Assembly (NCBI GenBank): GCA_001683735.1 | Contig: LUGG01000027.1 | Coordinates: 62,001-126,000, forward strand | Source: Grifola frondosa | Lineage: Eukaryota; Basidiomycota; Agaricomycetes; Polyporales; Grifolaceae | Length of the DNA stretch: 64,000 nt | Direction: 5' to 3' | Part shown: positions 30,475 to 42,129 of the stretch, piece after piece | How positions within the stretch are numbered: the first letter of the stretch is position 1 | Layout of the letters: each line of letters opens with the position of its first letter | Made by a program: the position numbers and the translations under genes | The notes under the pieces: model-generated | What the model was told of the DNA's origin: nothing | Databases searched by the model: none | The model's input: the letters and a program-made list of their open reading frames with translations, nothing else

Positions 30475-32968
30475 CTATAGCACCCGTACCGGGAACACGT
30501 CCCCGTCTCCAAGTCCTGCCCAACAGCACGAGTCAGCCCGGCCCAAGCCAGCCCGAACCAAAACACGCACCAAAGCCGCCGTCGCCTCGGGAAAGCTCGT
30601 CCCGCCGAGTATCTCCTTCTCCAGTAGCTCAAGCGGCGGCAGGCTCTTCTCCGCAACCGAGGACGCCGTGTGCAGCGTCTCCTCGTCTGCATGCGGCTGC
30701 ATCATCGACGCGGTGGAGGTGCCGAGATCCGTGGAAGACGCGGACGCTGGAGCGGATTCGAGCGCGGTGAAGTTGACTGTGATGGGCGACTCGATGCGAC
30801 GGCGCACGACGTCGCGCGCGTTCAGCCTGGGCGGGGGTCAGTAACGGTCAGACGAGCGCGCGGGGACACTTGCGATGTTACCAGGGCGATCAGGTACACT
30901 ACCGCCGCCGTCGGTGTTAGCTCGTCAGCGCGCAGACGGGAGGATGGTACGCACGGTTGGGGGTTTGCACGTAGAACGCGACGAAGATGTAGTCCTTGGG
31001 CCTCAGGTAGAACTGGATGATCGTTCGTCGGTTTGATTCAGACTGAAGAAGGGCGGGCTTACTGCAATCATCCCTGCGCCCTCGATTATACTGTAGGCGG
31101 GACATTGAGCGCGAGGCGACGGTGCACAACAGCATGTACGACTTACCTAGGAAACAGACCTGGATATCGCGTTCAGGTGAGCGATAACTCAACAAGAGAC
31201 ATGCTCAAACGAACAAACCTGTCTCGATTGCATACAATATCAGTATATTGATCACTGAATCTGTTCTGTGATAGGGGTGCAGTATGAGTGATGCCGGAAA
31301 GCAGGATCTTGGAGATTCACGTACCTCCTGAGACCCGTCCTGGAGCCGTGCAGGAACATGCAGAGCAGCACCGTGAGGAGAGCGTCGGCCACCATACCCG
31401 AAAAGAACATCATCTCGAACAGCAACTATATGCGTCATCTTCAGCGAGCCTTGCACAGAAACGTGAAAATGAATACAGACATTGCTAGGGGCAATTTGTT
31501 CTTTTCGATGAGCAATGAGGAAGCTGTGAATGGTCATGTCATTCAAGTAATCGATGGAAAACATGATGTAGCGTACAACTGTGCGGAAAGTGCTTTTACG
31601 ACATCTCGTCAACATGCAAATCTGATAGAACATGATATGAACCACTCACTAATGGAGCACGCTGGATAGGCACTGTAAGATGGGTTGCCAATTGTCGTGG
31701 AGAGTCACTCACTGAGATCAACAAGCGAAAATATGATCTGAGACGACGTAACACATGAGCTCCACCAGATGATTAGAAGTCGAAACCTAACATACCGTAA
31801 CCGTCACTCCCACAATGACTACAAACCCGATCCTACTCGTACTCTTGCAAACTGTATGGATTATCAGTATAAAAACAGAGCTGGCATGATGGGATAGGCA
31901 GGACGTACGTCTCCATAGACGATACACGAACACGCTGAGAGAAGCATTAATGTCGGTAAAAATGAAAGGCACATACATACAGGCGCACTAAGAACACTAC
32001 AGATGCCTGGAGAATGACAGCCAAAATCAGTCGACAAAGTTCCTAGCCACCAGAAGAAAAGGTAGAAACTAACATTTACGAACAAAAGCAACGTACGAAG
32101 TATCAGGACCAAAAACCATAAGAGGTAGTACTAACACATACGTTGACACTCCTGTGGCAGGATGATGTCAGGTCATGTCAATAAGTAAATTACCATTAAC
32201 GTACCATGGTTTCATGTTGAGGGCCGTAAGAGTCAGAAAGTTCGTGACCGTAAGGGTGTATAGCGCATGCGCGTTTAGACAAAGACTGAAGGTGCATATA
32301 CACCTTATATAGACATTGCGTTAGCGTGGAACTATGACCTTGTCTAACTCGTAGGAAACTTGCCATGCCAAAATGATCTCATATAAAAGAGGTAAGAATG
32401 CAGCATAATCCATGAGATAATCGCACATACCAGCCCCTTGAACCACCGTGAGTCTCCATAGGACCGCCTTGTATACCGCCATGCCCAAGCGCACAATACT
32501 CCGTATGACCTGAAATGCGGATCAAGACCACCGCAAGTGCAACAGGAGAGCTGCGTCCGCCGTCGAAGTTGGGTCAGGCGACGCCGTCGCTGCCGCAAAG
32601 GACGCGACCATCACCGAGCGTGAGCTGATACGATCACATTGGGGGATGCTTCAGCTTCAGACTCAATCGCGCACCGTATCTACCCAGAACCCGTCTCCAC
32701 CACACAAGTCGAAGAAGAGGAGCCGCAGAACTTCCTCACCGAACAGTTCACCAAAGACGAGTGGAAGGTGCTGAAGGAGCTCCGCGTGCGTTGCTCTGTA
32801 TTTTCACTCTACGAGTCTTTTATGTATAAATTCCGACTCGTGCGTAACGCATATCTGTCATTCCCACGGAGAGCTGCAGGATACGTACAATGTCTGAAAC
32901 TGGACTCCAATTAGAATTGCGCCAACAGTGCTATCTACAGCATGCGGAATTGTAGCGGTCGTCGACAT
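30475..32968 (-). CDS. DUF6534-type integral membrane protein, copy B
   Basis: Paralogue of copy A, produced by the tandem duplication. It starts MSTTATIPHAVDSTVGAILI; the second exon reads SYGVLCAWAWRYTRRSYGDS and RWFKGL; then HALYTLTVTNFLTLTALNMK. The DUF6534 core is VADALLTVLLCMFLHGSRTG, RTDSVINILILYAIETG and a counterpart of the FYVRPGTF exon. The tail is LNARDVVRRRIESPITVNFT plus Ser/Ala/Glu-rich sequence. It shares the GC..AG last intron (30827-30873). Its first intron is enlarged by a 313-bp foreign insert. The middle exons (31.7-32.3 kb) are hard to join and differ in frame from copy A in places, so one or both copies may be decaying. Function unknown; membrane location is inferred from hydrophobic segments. 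Confidence 0.55.
32545..32877 (+). mobile_element. Gene-fragment insertion with 10-bp target duplication
   Basis: GGAGAGCTGC occurs at 32545-32554 and again at 32868-32877. Unit A has only one equivalent site (GGAGAGCCAC at about 29142), so unit A is the empty site. The 313 bases between carry coding-like plus-strand sequence reading EPQNFLTEQFTKDEWKVLKE followed by LR and a GTGCGT splice donor. This resembles the N-terminal end of a CRAL-TRIO (Sec14-like/patellin) protein. The intron start is kept, so the donor was DNA, not spliced mRNA. I see no terminal inverted repeats. It lies inside intron 1 of the host gene, so it may be harmless. Confidence 0.65.
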
Positions 32969-33566
32969 GAGAAAAGCGAGGGTGGGCTAAGTGAGGGAGC
33001 GGCTGGGCAGAGACGTAGCGTCAGATACGCTCTCTGCGCTTGCATCTCGCTGTATATGTGGGACCCGGAAGCCTGGGCTCCCTCCGCATAGTGGATGCAG
33101 GGATGATCGGATCCTGTTTGGCCGCTTCCGCGCGGATGTCAATGTTTGTACTTTCCGATATCACCTAGATCAGTCGATGCAAACCACATTGTATGTTTTC
33201 CGGTACATACAATTGCTTATTAGCTTGTGTTTACGTGGAACTTGAGAAATAAGGCGCATCGCACTCGACTTTGTAAAGCCGCCTACCATGCGAAGGAACT
33301 GAGCGCCGTTATAATTTAAGCGCCCAACTACTGAAGTTTCCAAATAAGGCATGTCTTCAAGTTGAACAAAACGTCGGTGCAGTATATCGATTGTCAATAG
33401 TCTACAGATGTCCACTGTTTAGAATCCTGCTAATACTACATCTGCCGTTTGTATATATGAGGGGAAAGTATTGGGAAATATTGTGTAAAGATATTGTCTC
33501 TTGGGGGCAATAAATTTGTTCATCGGCGAAGAACAAAATCATGTGAGCCACAACTGAGGTGCAGCA

Positions 33567-33664
33567 CTCTCTGGCGGGGAGTCGAACCCCGCTTTCGCGC
33601 GACCACCAATCGTTCCACGGAAGGCAATGACAGGCGCGTGTACTGACCGATATACTACCAGAGA
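33567..33664 (-). tRNA. tRNA-Asp(GTC) with long intron
   Basis: The acceptor stem TCTCTGG pairs with CCAGAGA, with discriminator G. The T arm is CGGGG-TTCGACT-CCCCG and the D arm contains GGTCAGTAC. The anticodon stem CGCGC pairs with GCGCG, with GTC in the loop. An intron of about 26 bases follows position 37, the canonical place. In unit B of the duplication; unit A keeps only its 5' stub. Confidence 0.85.
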
Positions 33665-34059
33665 CTTGTCTTGGCAAAAACATATATCATTACCAACTTG
33701 AGGTTCACATCATATATATGCCCTTAGATGCTTATATACTAGTACTTCCAACACTTCAAAATGACAACCATAGTGGGTTGGAATCAACAATTTCTTCAGC
33801 AAATTTACTGATCTCAGTGTCATCAGGAAATTTCTGCTCAGTCAATGGCATTACGGGAGCACCTCATGCTCTACGTGATGACAATTTGCAATGGCAACGG
33901 TGCACCGCCATATGTGACTCCAAGAGAATGCTTTGTTAGAGTGCTTTCTGAGCCAACTCGATTGTCGAGATAATGTGGCACTCTATCAGCTTTGTTACTA
34001 ATCATCTCAGTCAAGGCCGTAGATAAGGCAGGCAATACATGGACTTCAGGATGTCGTCT

Positions 34060-34297
34060 TCAAACAGAATATGTTAGGTTCAACCGAGTCAAGAAGTCCG
34101 TCGCATGCCGCCTCGCCGTGTCTGACGCGACCTTCAACGGAGTATCCCCATCAAGGAATGTCAGGACGGAGCGGCTATGAGACGAGTACCGCAGGGCCAG
34201 TAAATGCCCGTTGCGCGGTTCGGACCAAGGGTTCCGACAAAACGGATGAGATAGTCAGCCATGCCGCCGCAGCTAAACTTGCGAGGTCAGTCACATG
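34060..34297 (-). pseudogene. Carboxylesterase 3' fragment in unit B
   Basis: This is the counterpart of the fragment in unit A. It reads HVTDLA, a frame break, ADYLIRFVGTLGPN, another break near the WP motif, then SVLTFLDGDTPLKVASDTAR with RHATDFLTRLNLTYSV and a stop at 34060. The FLDGD region matches the C-terminal end of the intact carboxylesterase. No upstream exons are present. Confidence 0.78.
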
Positions 34298-34514
34298 AGC
34301 CTACAGGTAATGTTAGAATGGCTATCCAATGCTTCGAAGAGATACACACATACAGCGCCCATCCCGGAACACCGTTGCGCTCGCTCACGGTTCCATAAGA
34401 AGAATTTGAATTGGTGAGTGACATTCGACGTGGAACGGACATACCGAACGACCAGACAGGCCGAGAGACGCAATCGAGCAGAAACCATCTCGGGGCCTGA
34501 AAGGATATGTCGCC

Positions 34515-34957
34515 CCGAGCACGACGCGCTCGGCCGGGACTCGCTGTCCGACATTGCGGCCGAGAGTGAAGAAGACAAGGAACTCACGCAGAGCGAGCTC
34601 GCACGCCTCCAAAAAGAGACAGCTCTGCGAGTCGCGAAGATCCAGGAGTCAGCAACGAAAACGAACATGATGACGATACAGATGAGAGGCAAAGCGAGAA
34701 AGCAAGGTCAGGATCGGAGAATAGTGAGAGTAGCGCGATGCAATCTCGTCGTCTGGATGTGGCTATGGAGACGTCGTAATTCTGTTTCATGGCGCATGAT
34801 CTAGCAGCTGGAATGAGTTAAACCTTGCGTAACATCTACTACGCACTCGTGTTTACAACAATAAATAAATGTACACTTGTAGTCACACTTGAATCTGTAG
34901 TTTCCGTGGTGGAAAGAGGGCTTGAGCGGGGCAAAGTAGAAAGTAAATGACCAATAT
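34515..34957 (+). pseudogene. Decayed copy of the 3' end of TRM82
   Basis: The plus strand encodes EHDALGRDSLSDIAAESEED and KELTQSELARLQKETAL, matching EHDALVRDTLSDIAAESEEG and KELTQRELARLRKKKAL at the C-terminus of TRM82 (62062-64000, minus). Similarity continues past the stop into the 3' untranslated region (the CATGGCGCATG and purine-rich GGGGCAAAGTAGAAAGTAAA parts). No WD repeats are present. Orientation is opposite to the real gene, about 27 kb away. It sits directly beyond the right border of unit B. Confidence 0.75.
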
Positions 34958-35059
34958 AGTCCCCGACTTTCGCTAGCCGCATCAGAAACGACGCAGCATC
35001 GTGAAATTCGAAGCGTCATTGATTATGGGTATGGCCAGCAGGAGCATTTCTTCGAAGAT

Positions 35060-38000
35060 AAGCCCATCAGGATCTAGGGTATTTTTCAAGGTCGATCATT
35101 CGGATACATCGTGACGGTACTCCTAGACCTAGACTTACATTTGCAACGGCGAGGATTGTATATGGGAATCCACGAAGTTGAATACATGGATTTGTAAACC
35201 ATTCCTAGGGGTGTACGTCCTTCGGAGGTATTTGCGAGCGTTGACCCTTGGATGAAGTGAGAACGGAAGAGGGAAGTCAGGATGAAAAATCTCACACTAC
35301 GAGTACTTGGTTGGCAAATACTGCCACAGGCATCGCCACGTTGGCGGAGCAATCTTGTGATATGAGTAACACTACTCACCTTTGTTTCCTACTACATAGA
35401 ATATCGTCCAGACAAGAGTCGCTTTGTCGATAGTAGTAATATACTGACAAACACGCACATGAATCAATCGCTTATGTGTCATAATTTGTGGACCCACAAT
35501 TGTGAATCCGCAAACCTGTATTATTCTGATTTAACAATTAGGTTCTGGAGAAATCTCACTGCAAGATATCACTCACAGCATAACTATTCCGCCATTTGCG
35601 ACGTAAAACAACAACTTATTCATCAACCTTGTTGTGCTGGTGCAAGAACAAAGCTTAATGATCGCAAGAAGCATGATCTGGCCGAAGACGAACCGTTCAA
35701 ACTCGCTTTTGGGAGCTTGAAATATCAGGCCAAGACGTAACATGATGTACATATTGGCCATTATAGTAGCTGTGCGTTGAATACATTCAGGGATCTGTAC
35801 GGTCATCGTGTGCATTTTTCAGTATTTGGGGAATTAAGCCGCACGATCACTATACCTTTGCCGCGGCGAGTGTAGATGGCCAGGTTTCATTGGTAGCTCT
35901 TCAGGGGATAAATATATGCACTGAAAAAGACCAAAACATTGCTCACAGTGCGTAGGTGACTCCTGAACGCATCCAAGAACTTTAAGCATTCAGCGAATAC
36001 AATCGGTGGTGCTCACGAACCTACACCACCGCCTAGAACGTATGTTACTGAGCTGGGAATCGGTCTTCAGTCATGAAACCCGCCACGTACCAAGCGATAT
36101 GACTGCTAACACAAGCTGTAGAAAAGTGAATATGTTGTTCACGAACATGCATAGCCATACGCACACCTGCGATTGTCAGCGGATATCTACACCATTTCAC
36201 CTCGAGCACTACGACCTGTCAGCCATTCAAGTCCACGGTAGCAAATAAGAGGAAGCTTACAGTGCCAAATTTTATGGATGAAGAAACTGAAACCCAGGAT
36301 ATATAATCAAGATAGTGATTGGAAAAGGTGGGGCATACCAATGCCCAATGCCGACCAAGCATGTCTAACGAAATGTCATTATACCATTTGAGCGTAGAAT
36401 TTACAGACACTCACTCCTAGCATATATTCAACCTGAGCGATGATAATTAGCAACAGATACATAGAATGCAGCGAGTATCAAACTCGCCGCAAGGATTCTG
36501 GCAATTGGCAGTCAGGACAAGGTGGCGCAGAATGGAAGTTACTGACCCAGGGTTTTGAGGATAGCAACCGGGTTAGCGTGATATTCTATCAAATAGCAAT
36601 AGAGACACTATGCCTGTATGAATAACCCCAGTGGTGTAAGCAATGACTACACTCACTCCCAGGTCCAAGAACACAATAGCGGTATCAATTATCCTGAAAA
36701 TTTTTTAAACGGTTCCTACGTAGAGGCTGGTAATGTTATGCACCATAATAATAATATCTGCGAAGACGTGAATATTGCATTTACAGAACATGTGAATCTT
36801 GGTCTCGGCTTACGAAAGCTTTCAACATCCAATGGTCCTCGGGATAATTTCTTGCATAGTACACACTCTGCGCGCAAGTGCAAGAGTATAGTCTGTTGTG
36901 AAGTCGAATATCAGTTTTATTTCAGACAGACATCATGAACAAATCGAGAATAGTGCAACAAACATCATGGACAACGTCACTGCGATGAGACAAGAGCCCA
37001 TAGCGGCGCCAAAGTCCAAATCGAGATCAGCCATGATATCGAAGAGCAGAGCGAAGATGAGTGGAAGAACTATGGTCATTGACAAGTTTATATGCAATGG
37101 AAACAAGACATGGTGACTTCTGGACCCTCGACCACATCTGGGTTCCCAGAGAAGACAGCGTGCAACGCATGGCCACAACCATGATGGGGCGCATTGTCAC
37201 AACGTTGCATGGTAATGGCATCAACAATCCAACGAACGCATGACATACCTCAGGGTTCGGGGTACATTCAATCCTTATATTCCTGGGTTGATGGAGGCCC
37301 TCTTTGTTCTTATCCCCGATGAGCGCATTTTGTGTCGAAATATGCTGTAGCGAGAATGATCCGTCTATGCCTGTCCTGCGCAGCCCTGTGTCGTCATGTC
37401 TTAGGCATCCAGACTGCGATATCGTACATCAGAAAATAATCTCAAGTTTAGAATATAAGTATCTTCACCTGTTCGTCTCTACCGCAATTAGAGACGGCAT
37501 CTTCAACGTGTCTGCAAGTCCTTCCATAAATACTGTCATCTCACAAAGTGCTGATACACTGCACCTTTGTATCCAAGCGTAATAATCCATCTCGTCGCCC
37601 GCCGCCCGTAGAAGCCTCTTGAAAGCATCAGCCGAGGACCTCGGAAGAGAAGAGAGCACTGCAACGTTATTTAACCGGGCCTTTGTGTCTTGTCAATGTC
37701 CACGCCGTTGATGCGTCAGTCCTATGATAGAGAGCCTCGTGCAAGTGTCAGCCGTGACAGTAGGTAGTGAAAGTTCAGAGCTCCTCGACGTAACGCATGG
37801 AAGGATGCGCGATGTTCTGTAGTTGTGGGCTGGAAACGCTAGAAAATATTTCCGGGGTTGTACTCACCGTGATCAGACTTCCGCTAAGTCCAGTACGGTA
37901 ATGCTGCTACAGCTTCGAATTACTACGGATTGATTTGGGTCCTTTTTCATCTTCAGCTTGCAGAATGAGCTAGGTGATCCGACGACAACCACACACCTCG

Positions 38001-39496
38001 TTGATAACATCTGACAACGTGCCAGTGAGGTCTTTCGGCACTTTATTTTCACTTGAAATCTTAGCAGTGATGACTGCATTGATCAACATGGTGATAATAA
38101 GGAGGCAACCGAGCGCTCTTGAATAAACGCTGGTAGGCACGCTGAGATGAGCCGGGATGTCGAGCTTGTCGCCACGGGGAACAGCACATTGCCTCATACT
38201 ATCTTGAACAGGTGCATAGATCCGTAAAAATCTGGAGAAACGTAGTACATAGGCGCGCTCACCCCATGCACTTCGTTGATAACATCTGACAGTACAACGT
38301 GCCAGTGGAGCTTTTTCTCATCAATCAATGGTTCAGAGCTCCAAGGTTTAATAAGTTCTGCGATGAGAAGTACGCACCTTGAGCGGCGATGTGCAAAGCC
38401 CGAATGCTGTTCTTGTCCCATGACGTATTCGTATCCGTGCGCATGGATCATGCGCTCACTGTAATACACCACGTCAATTGGCATGGTGCATGCGCACTAG
38501 CCTTCATATCATTCAGCCGTCCTGGACAGAGTCGTCAGACAGCGGCTTCGTACGAAAACTTAGGCCGAACGGACGCTCAATGTGTCCAGGAGGATACACG
38601 TAGATGCGCCCGCCGCTCACTTGTGTCCGACATGGGAAACGTCGTGTGGTTTTAAATCATAGACGTATGCCAGAAGCTCAGAGGGCGTAAAATGAAAACA
38701 AAGAAGTCAAAGGCTCCTTGAAACCGCCAGTATTAGCGAAATGAAACATCAAGACAGCGTAGAATGGGATAACTTGCCAGATGCCCAGTATCCCTTTGAT
38801 GGATCGCCAGCAAATACAGTACGTCGTTGCAAACACGTACGGTGGCGGAGCTCGAGATAGTATGGCCAAGTTGAACATGGCCGACTATCTCCGAGCCGAA
38901 TGTATCATTTTGCACAAACTTGCTCACCAATCACTTTATTAACGTTGCAGAGAATCGTTACGTAGTATGTACTACATTCACGAGCTGGCGCTCGTCCCCT
39001 GTTCGCACGGGTCTGACAGCGGAAATTAGACATATTTGGCAACTCTCTAAATATAACGTTTAGAGTCCGTGAAGTTTGAAATATCCACAGAATGCCGCTG
39101 TCGTTCAGCCGGGAGACGAAACTCAAATACCGATAAGAACAGAAGGGGCCCCGATGCGGGCGACCCGAAAGTAGAGTTTGACACTGGACAGCGCTTTGGG
39201 AAGCGTTGTGGTCCCTGCGAGTAGTACTGAATTAAGATTATGAGACAAAAGCCCCTCCCCCAAATCTTACACGACACCCGAAATAAAAACGACCACCAAT
39301 CCCAATTAATCCTATCCGAACCTCCAGCAATTAAAATTTTTATTCCTCCAAAATTCCTCCACAGAATAGTAGTATGTGTGTGCCTCGATAACTAAAGCTA
39401 TGATACAGAGCGCCCGCCGTCCGTGTATGCAAATCCGTCCAGCATGAGCAATCCAAATCCAAATCCGTCCGCAAACCAAACCAAACCCAACCCACC
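35060..39496. other. 4.4-kb degenerate stretch, possible membrane-protein remnants
   Basis: No complete gene is present. Minus-strand fragments STTRLMNKLLFYVANGGIVM (about 35580-35650) and a hydrophobic run with GSCLIAVTLSMMFVALFSIC (about 36940-37080) vaguely recall DUF6534-type proteins. A second local duplication encodes LSDVINEV twice (about 37985-38050 and 38263-38330). None can be assembled into a gene. Confidence 0.3.
38968..39050 (-). repeat. Dispersed repeat, inverted copy 1
   Basis: Its reverse complement matches 47681-47765: both contain GAGAGTTGCCAAATAT, then a diverged middle, then CGAGCGCCAGCTCGTG / CGAACGCCAGCTCGTG. Roughly 70 percent alike by eye over about 80 bases. Nature unknown. 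Confidence 0.5.
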
Positions 39497-41632
39497 CTAG
39501 ATCAACGCACCACCACACAACACCCCCGCAACAACCCCCATGACGATACTCCACCCCCGCACACCGCCCACCCGCACCCCCCCCGCCCCATTCTTATTCT
39601 GCGACCGATCCGTCCCGTCCCCACAGCCGACGCGCTCACCGTCGCCGCAACAACCCCAATAGTCGGCGACGGCGCGCTCCCCACCGCCCATTCATCGCAA
39701 GCGCGACGCTCGACAGCTCCGCGAACCCGACCGACGCAGGACTCGCCCGGAACACCGAATACACATTCTTGAGGAACGTGTCCCCACGATCCACGCCGGC
39801 GCGCTCGTCCCGCTCGTGCTCAGCTCGAAGAACGCGCCGACGCACATGGTCTGGCTGACCTGCTCCAGCAAGAAGTCTTCGTTCGAGATCGACCAGGACG
39901 TCGAGCTGCCCCCGAAACTTAGCGACACGTTCACCGCGGTGGTACACGCTGGGACAGTGGATCAGCACGGGTGTCACCGCGAAAATAGGCAGCGCCACTT
40001 ACGATACGCCCAGTACCCCGCCGATTGCCCCGTGAGCGCCTCGCTCCCAGAGATCTGCCCGTACAGCGCCGCGATGGCACTTGCGGGCCCGCCGATAAGC
40101 GTCGTCCCCGTGTCGATCGCAGCATACGACGCGGTCCCCGACGTCAAAGCCACCGCAGCCCCGTTCACCGTCATCCCGCTTATTTCTTGCAACCAGTATC
40201 CTTCCTGGTTATTAGGGATGTCCTGATAGTCGATGGTTCCGGTGTACAACGTGGTGTTCACCGCGCCCAGCGTGAACGTCCCGCCCGGCTCCAGCGCCTT
40301 CGCGTTCGCGTCGTCGATGTACCGCGTGAGCTGGAACGCCATCAGCGGTGAGTCTAGCGTCCCCGACGTGTCCACAAGCGCCTCCCAGAACGGCACCGCA
40401 CCCGACGCGCTGATACTCTGGAATCCCAGTCCGAGAAGTCCCGACACCGGAGATGTCAGCAGGTTCGACGTGATCTGATCCACGACGCCTGCGACATACG
40501 ATGTTAGCGCTAACGCCACAGCACGGTGAACATAAAAGACCACACACCAAAGACTTGCGAGTCCACTTGGAACCCGGCCATTTGCACCGTATCCTGTCCG
40601 AGCGTGCCTGACGCTGCGCCCGACCCATAACTGATTGAGAATGTCGTGTTCAAGTCCTTGAACGTTGACGATGCTACAAAAAGTGTGAGCAAAACCTACG
40701 ATCGAGCTCCAAGCGTACGCACATGAGTTGTCAAATGTCGAGATCCCGGATGGCACGCTACCAGAGGCTGAACTTGATGCTAACCACAGGTCGCTATGAC
40801 ATGCATTAGTTGATACACTTGTACGCACGGCGTCCGACACACTCACGCTGAGCCAGTATCGAGGATGACGTTAAAAGACATAGCCGGCGTGCCAACCGCT
40901 ATCGAACCGTAGAAACTGAAGCGCGAACTCGATGAGCCGCAATGTGCATCAGAGTACGCATGATGCTCACCTAGAATCCGCATTTTGATTCGTGATGCTG
41001 GGAAAACAAACAAGAACGTGAGCATATCGAATTCACGCAATGAGATTTAATGAAATAGTGCGAGTAACTCGAACTCGAACCAGGAGGAAATGAAAGCGCT
41101 TCTTCACACCAGGAGTTTATCGAGCGCCTCAAAAGCCAACTGTGACGTCAAGCTCGGGACAGATCGGTCTAGCTGAAAGGATAGCGCGCAAATCCGATCG
41201 TGGCCCGCTCGCAGCCCATTCACACAATGAAATTTCATGAAATAACACGAGAGCTCCGACTCCGACTCCCAAGCACATCGTTGCGCTCTTTCGATGCACA
41301 GCGTTCTAACAGCGCATTCGAACAACGAGAAGGGTCGTACGCGGGACCGAGTACAATACCAAGCACATGGAAGCTCGAAAGAGAAGACGTGAACCACTCA
41401 CAGATTCATGCCACTCGCCCTCTTTTGCTGCGCAGAACCACCTCCATATTTCGCCTCGAGGCCGGCCTTCTGGTTCTGCAACCATGAGCCAAGCTCAGTA
41501 GCGTTTCGTTGTGGTCGTGATCTCCGCACGAGGGTATTGACAAGCCAGAGGATACAGATGCAGACGGATGTGGAGCACCGAGAGCGTCGGAGAGTAGAAA
41601 AGTGACTGCGAGAGAGTAGGTAGGAGATGCAT
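39497..41632 (-). CDS. Pepsin-like aspartic protease 1, probably GPI-anchored (several apparent frameshifts)
   Basis: A1-family aspartic endopeptidase. The start MHLLP leads into the signal peptide core SLAVTFLLSDALGAP, then a propeptide (RNATELGSWLQNQKAGLEAK). Catalytic Asp 1 lies in FNVILDTGSA and catalytic Asp 2 in AAIDTGTTLIGGP. Other motifs are DLWLASSSASG, SGLLGLGFQSIS and IDYQDIPNNQEGYWLQEISG. The C-terminus is Ser/Gly-rich and then hydrophobic (WSIVMGVVAGVLCGGALI), as expected for a GPI signal. Four one-base losses are needed to explain the frame: near 41618 and at runs 41532-41534, 39782-39785 and 39687-39689. In all four the family frame resumes at once and the catalytic motifs are intact, so consensus error is the favoured reading. 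It is an inverted paralogue of 45379-47285. Confidence 0.8.
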
Positions 41633-42129
41633 GATGTGATGTGAGAGAGATGGAGCGTATTAAGGTATAGAGTGAAATGCGTGAGAGAGGAGGGAGATGA
41701 TGGAGAGAGCGAGAGAAGAACAAAAAGTTTGGCGGAGAAAAGGAAAGGCGGAAGTATAGGTTAAGAGGGGTGTGTGGGTGGACTGCGCACAGCGCTGGTG
41801 CCGGGTTCTGAGTAAGGCGATGACGCGCAGCAGCAGGAGTAAGCAGATATCGGACGACAGATGGTAGAGCGAGAGTGCGAGTAAGTGCCGAGAGTCTATT
41901 AAGAGTTTATGGAAGAAAACCGAGGAGGAGGAGAAGGTGGATGGGAGAGAGTGACCAGCACAAGAGCCTCCTACGCGCCCAGCGACCAAGGCTGCGCCAA
42001 GACGACTGATTCTTGTCTCACCCTGTCTCACCCCATTGGGTACCCGGCATCCGTTTTAGGAAGGTTGCGCGGTTCGGCCGGGCTCGTCATGCGACTGGCC
42101 GCCGATCAGTCGGCCCTCGGCGCCAAGTA

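Larger units (their letters stand above)
27100..30502. repeat. Tandem segmental duplication, unit A
   Basis: This is the first of two adjacent related units. It matches 30503-34377 in order and orientation: protein gene tail, gene body, start region, spacer, then the carboxylesterase 3' fragment. The left border is set by the shared CTCCAAGTCCTG motif (27110 and 30509), the right border by GCTATCCAATGCTTCGAAGA (near 30450 and 34320). Similarity covers introns and intergenic spacer, so this is a DNA-level duplication and not convergence. Confidence 0.8.
30503..34377. repeat. Tandem segmental duplication, unit B
   Basis: Second unit, same order and orientation as 27100-30502. It is about 470 bases longer, nearly all explained by the insert in intron 1 of its DUF6534 gene (323 bases counting one repeat copy) and the complete tRNA-Asp (98 bases, lost from unit A). 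The right border abuts a TRM82 fragment. Confidence 0.8.

Noticed and set aside
41040..41110. Possible tRNA from the CTCGAACTCGAACC stretch
   Set aside because: The T-arm-like sequence has no matching acceptor or anticodon stem; it lies inside an intron of aspartic protease 1.
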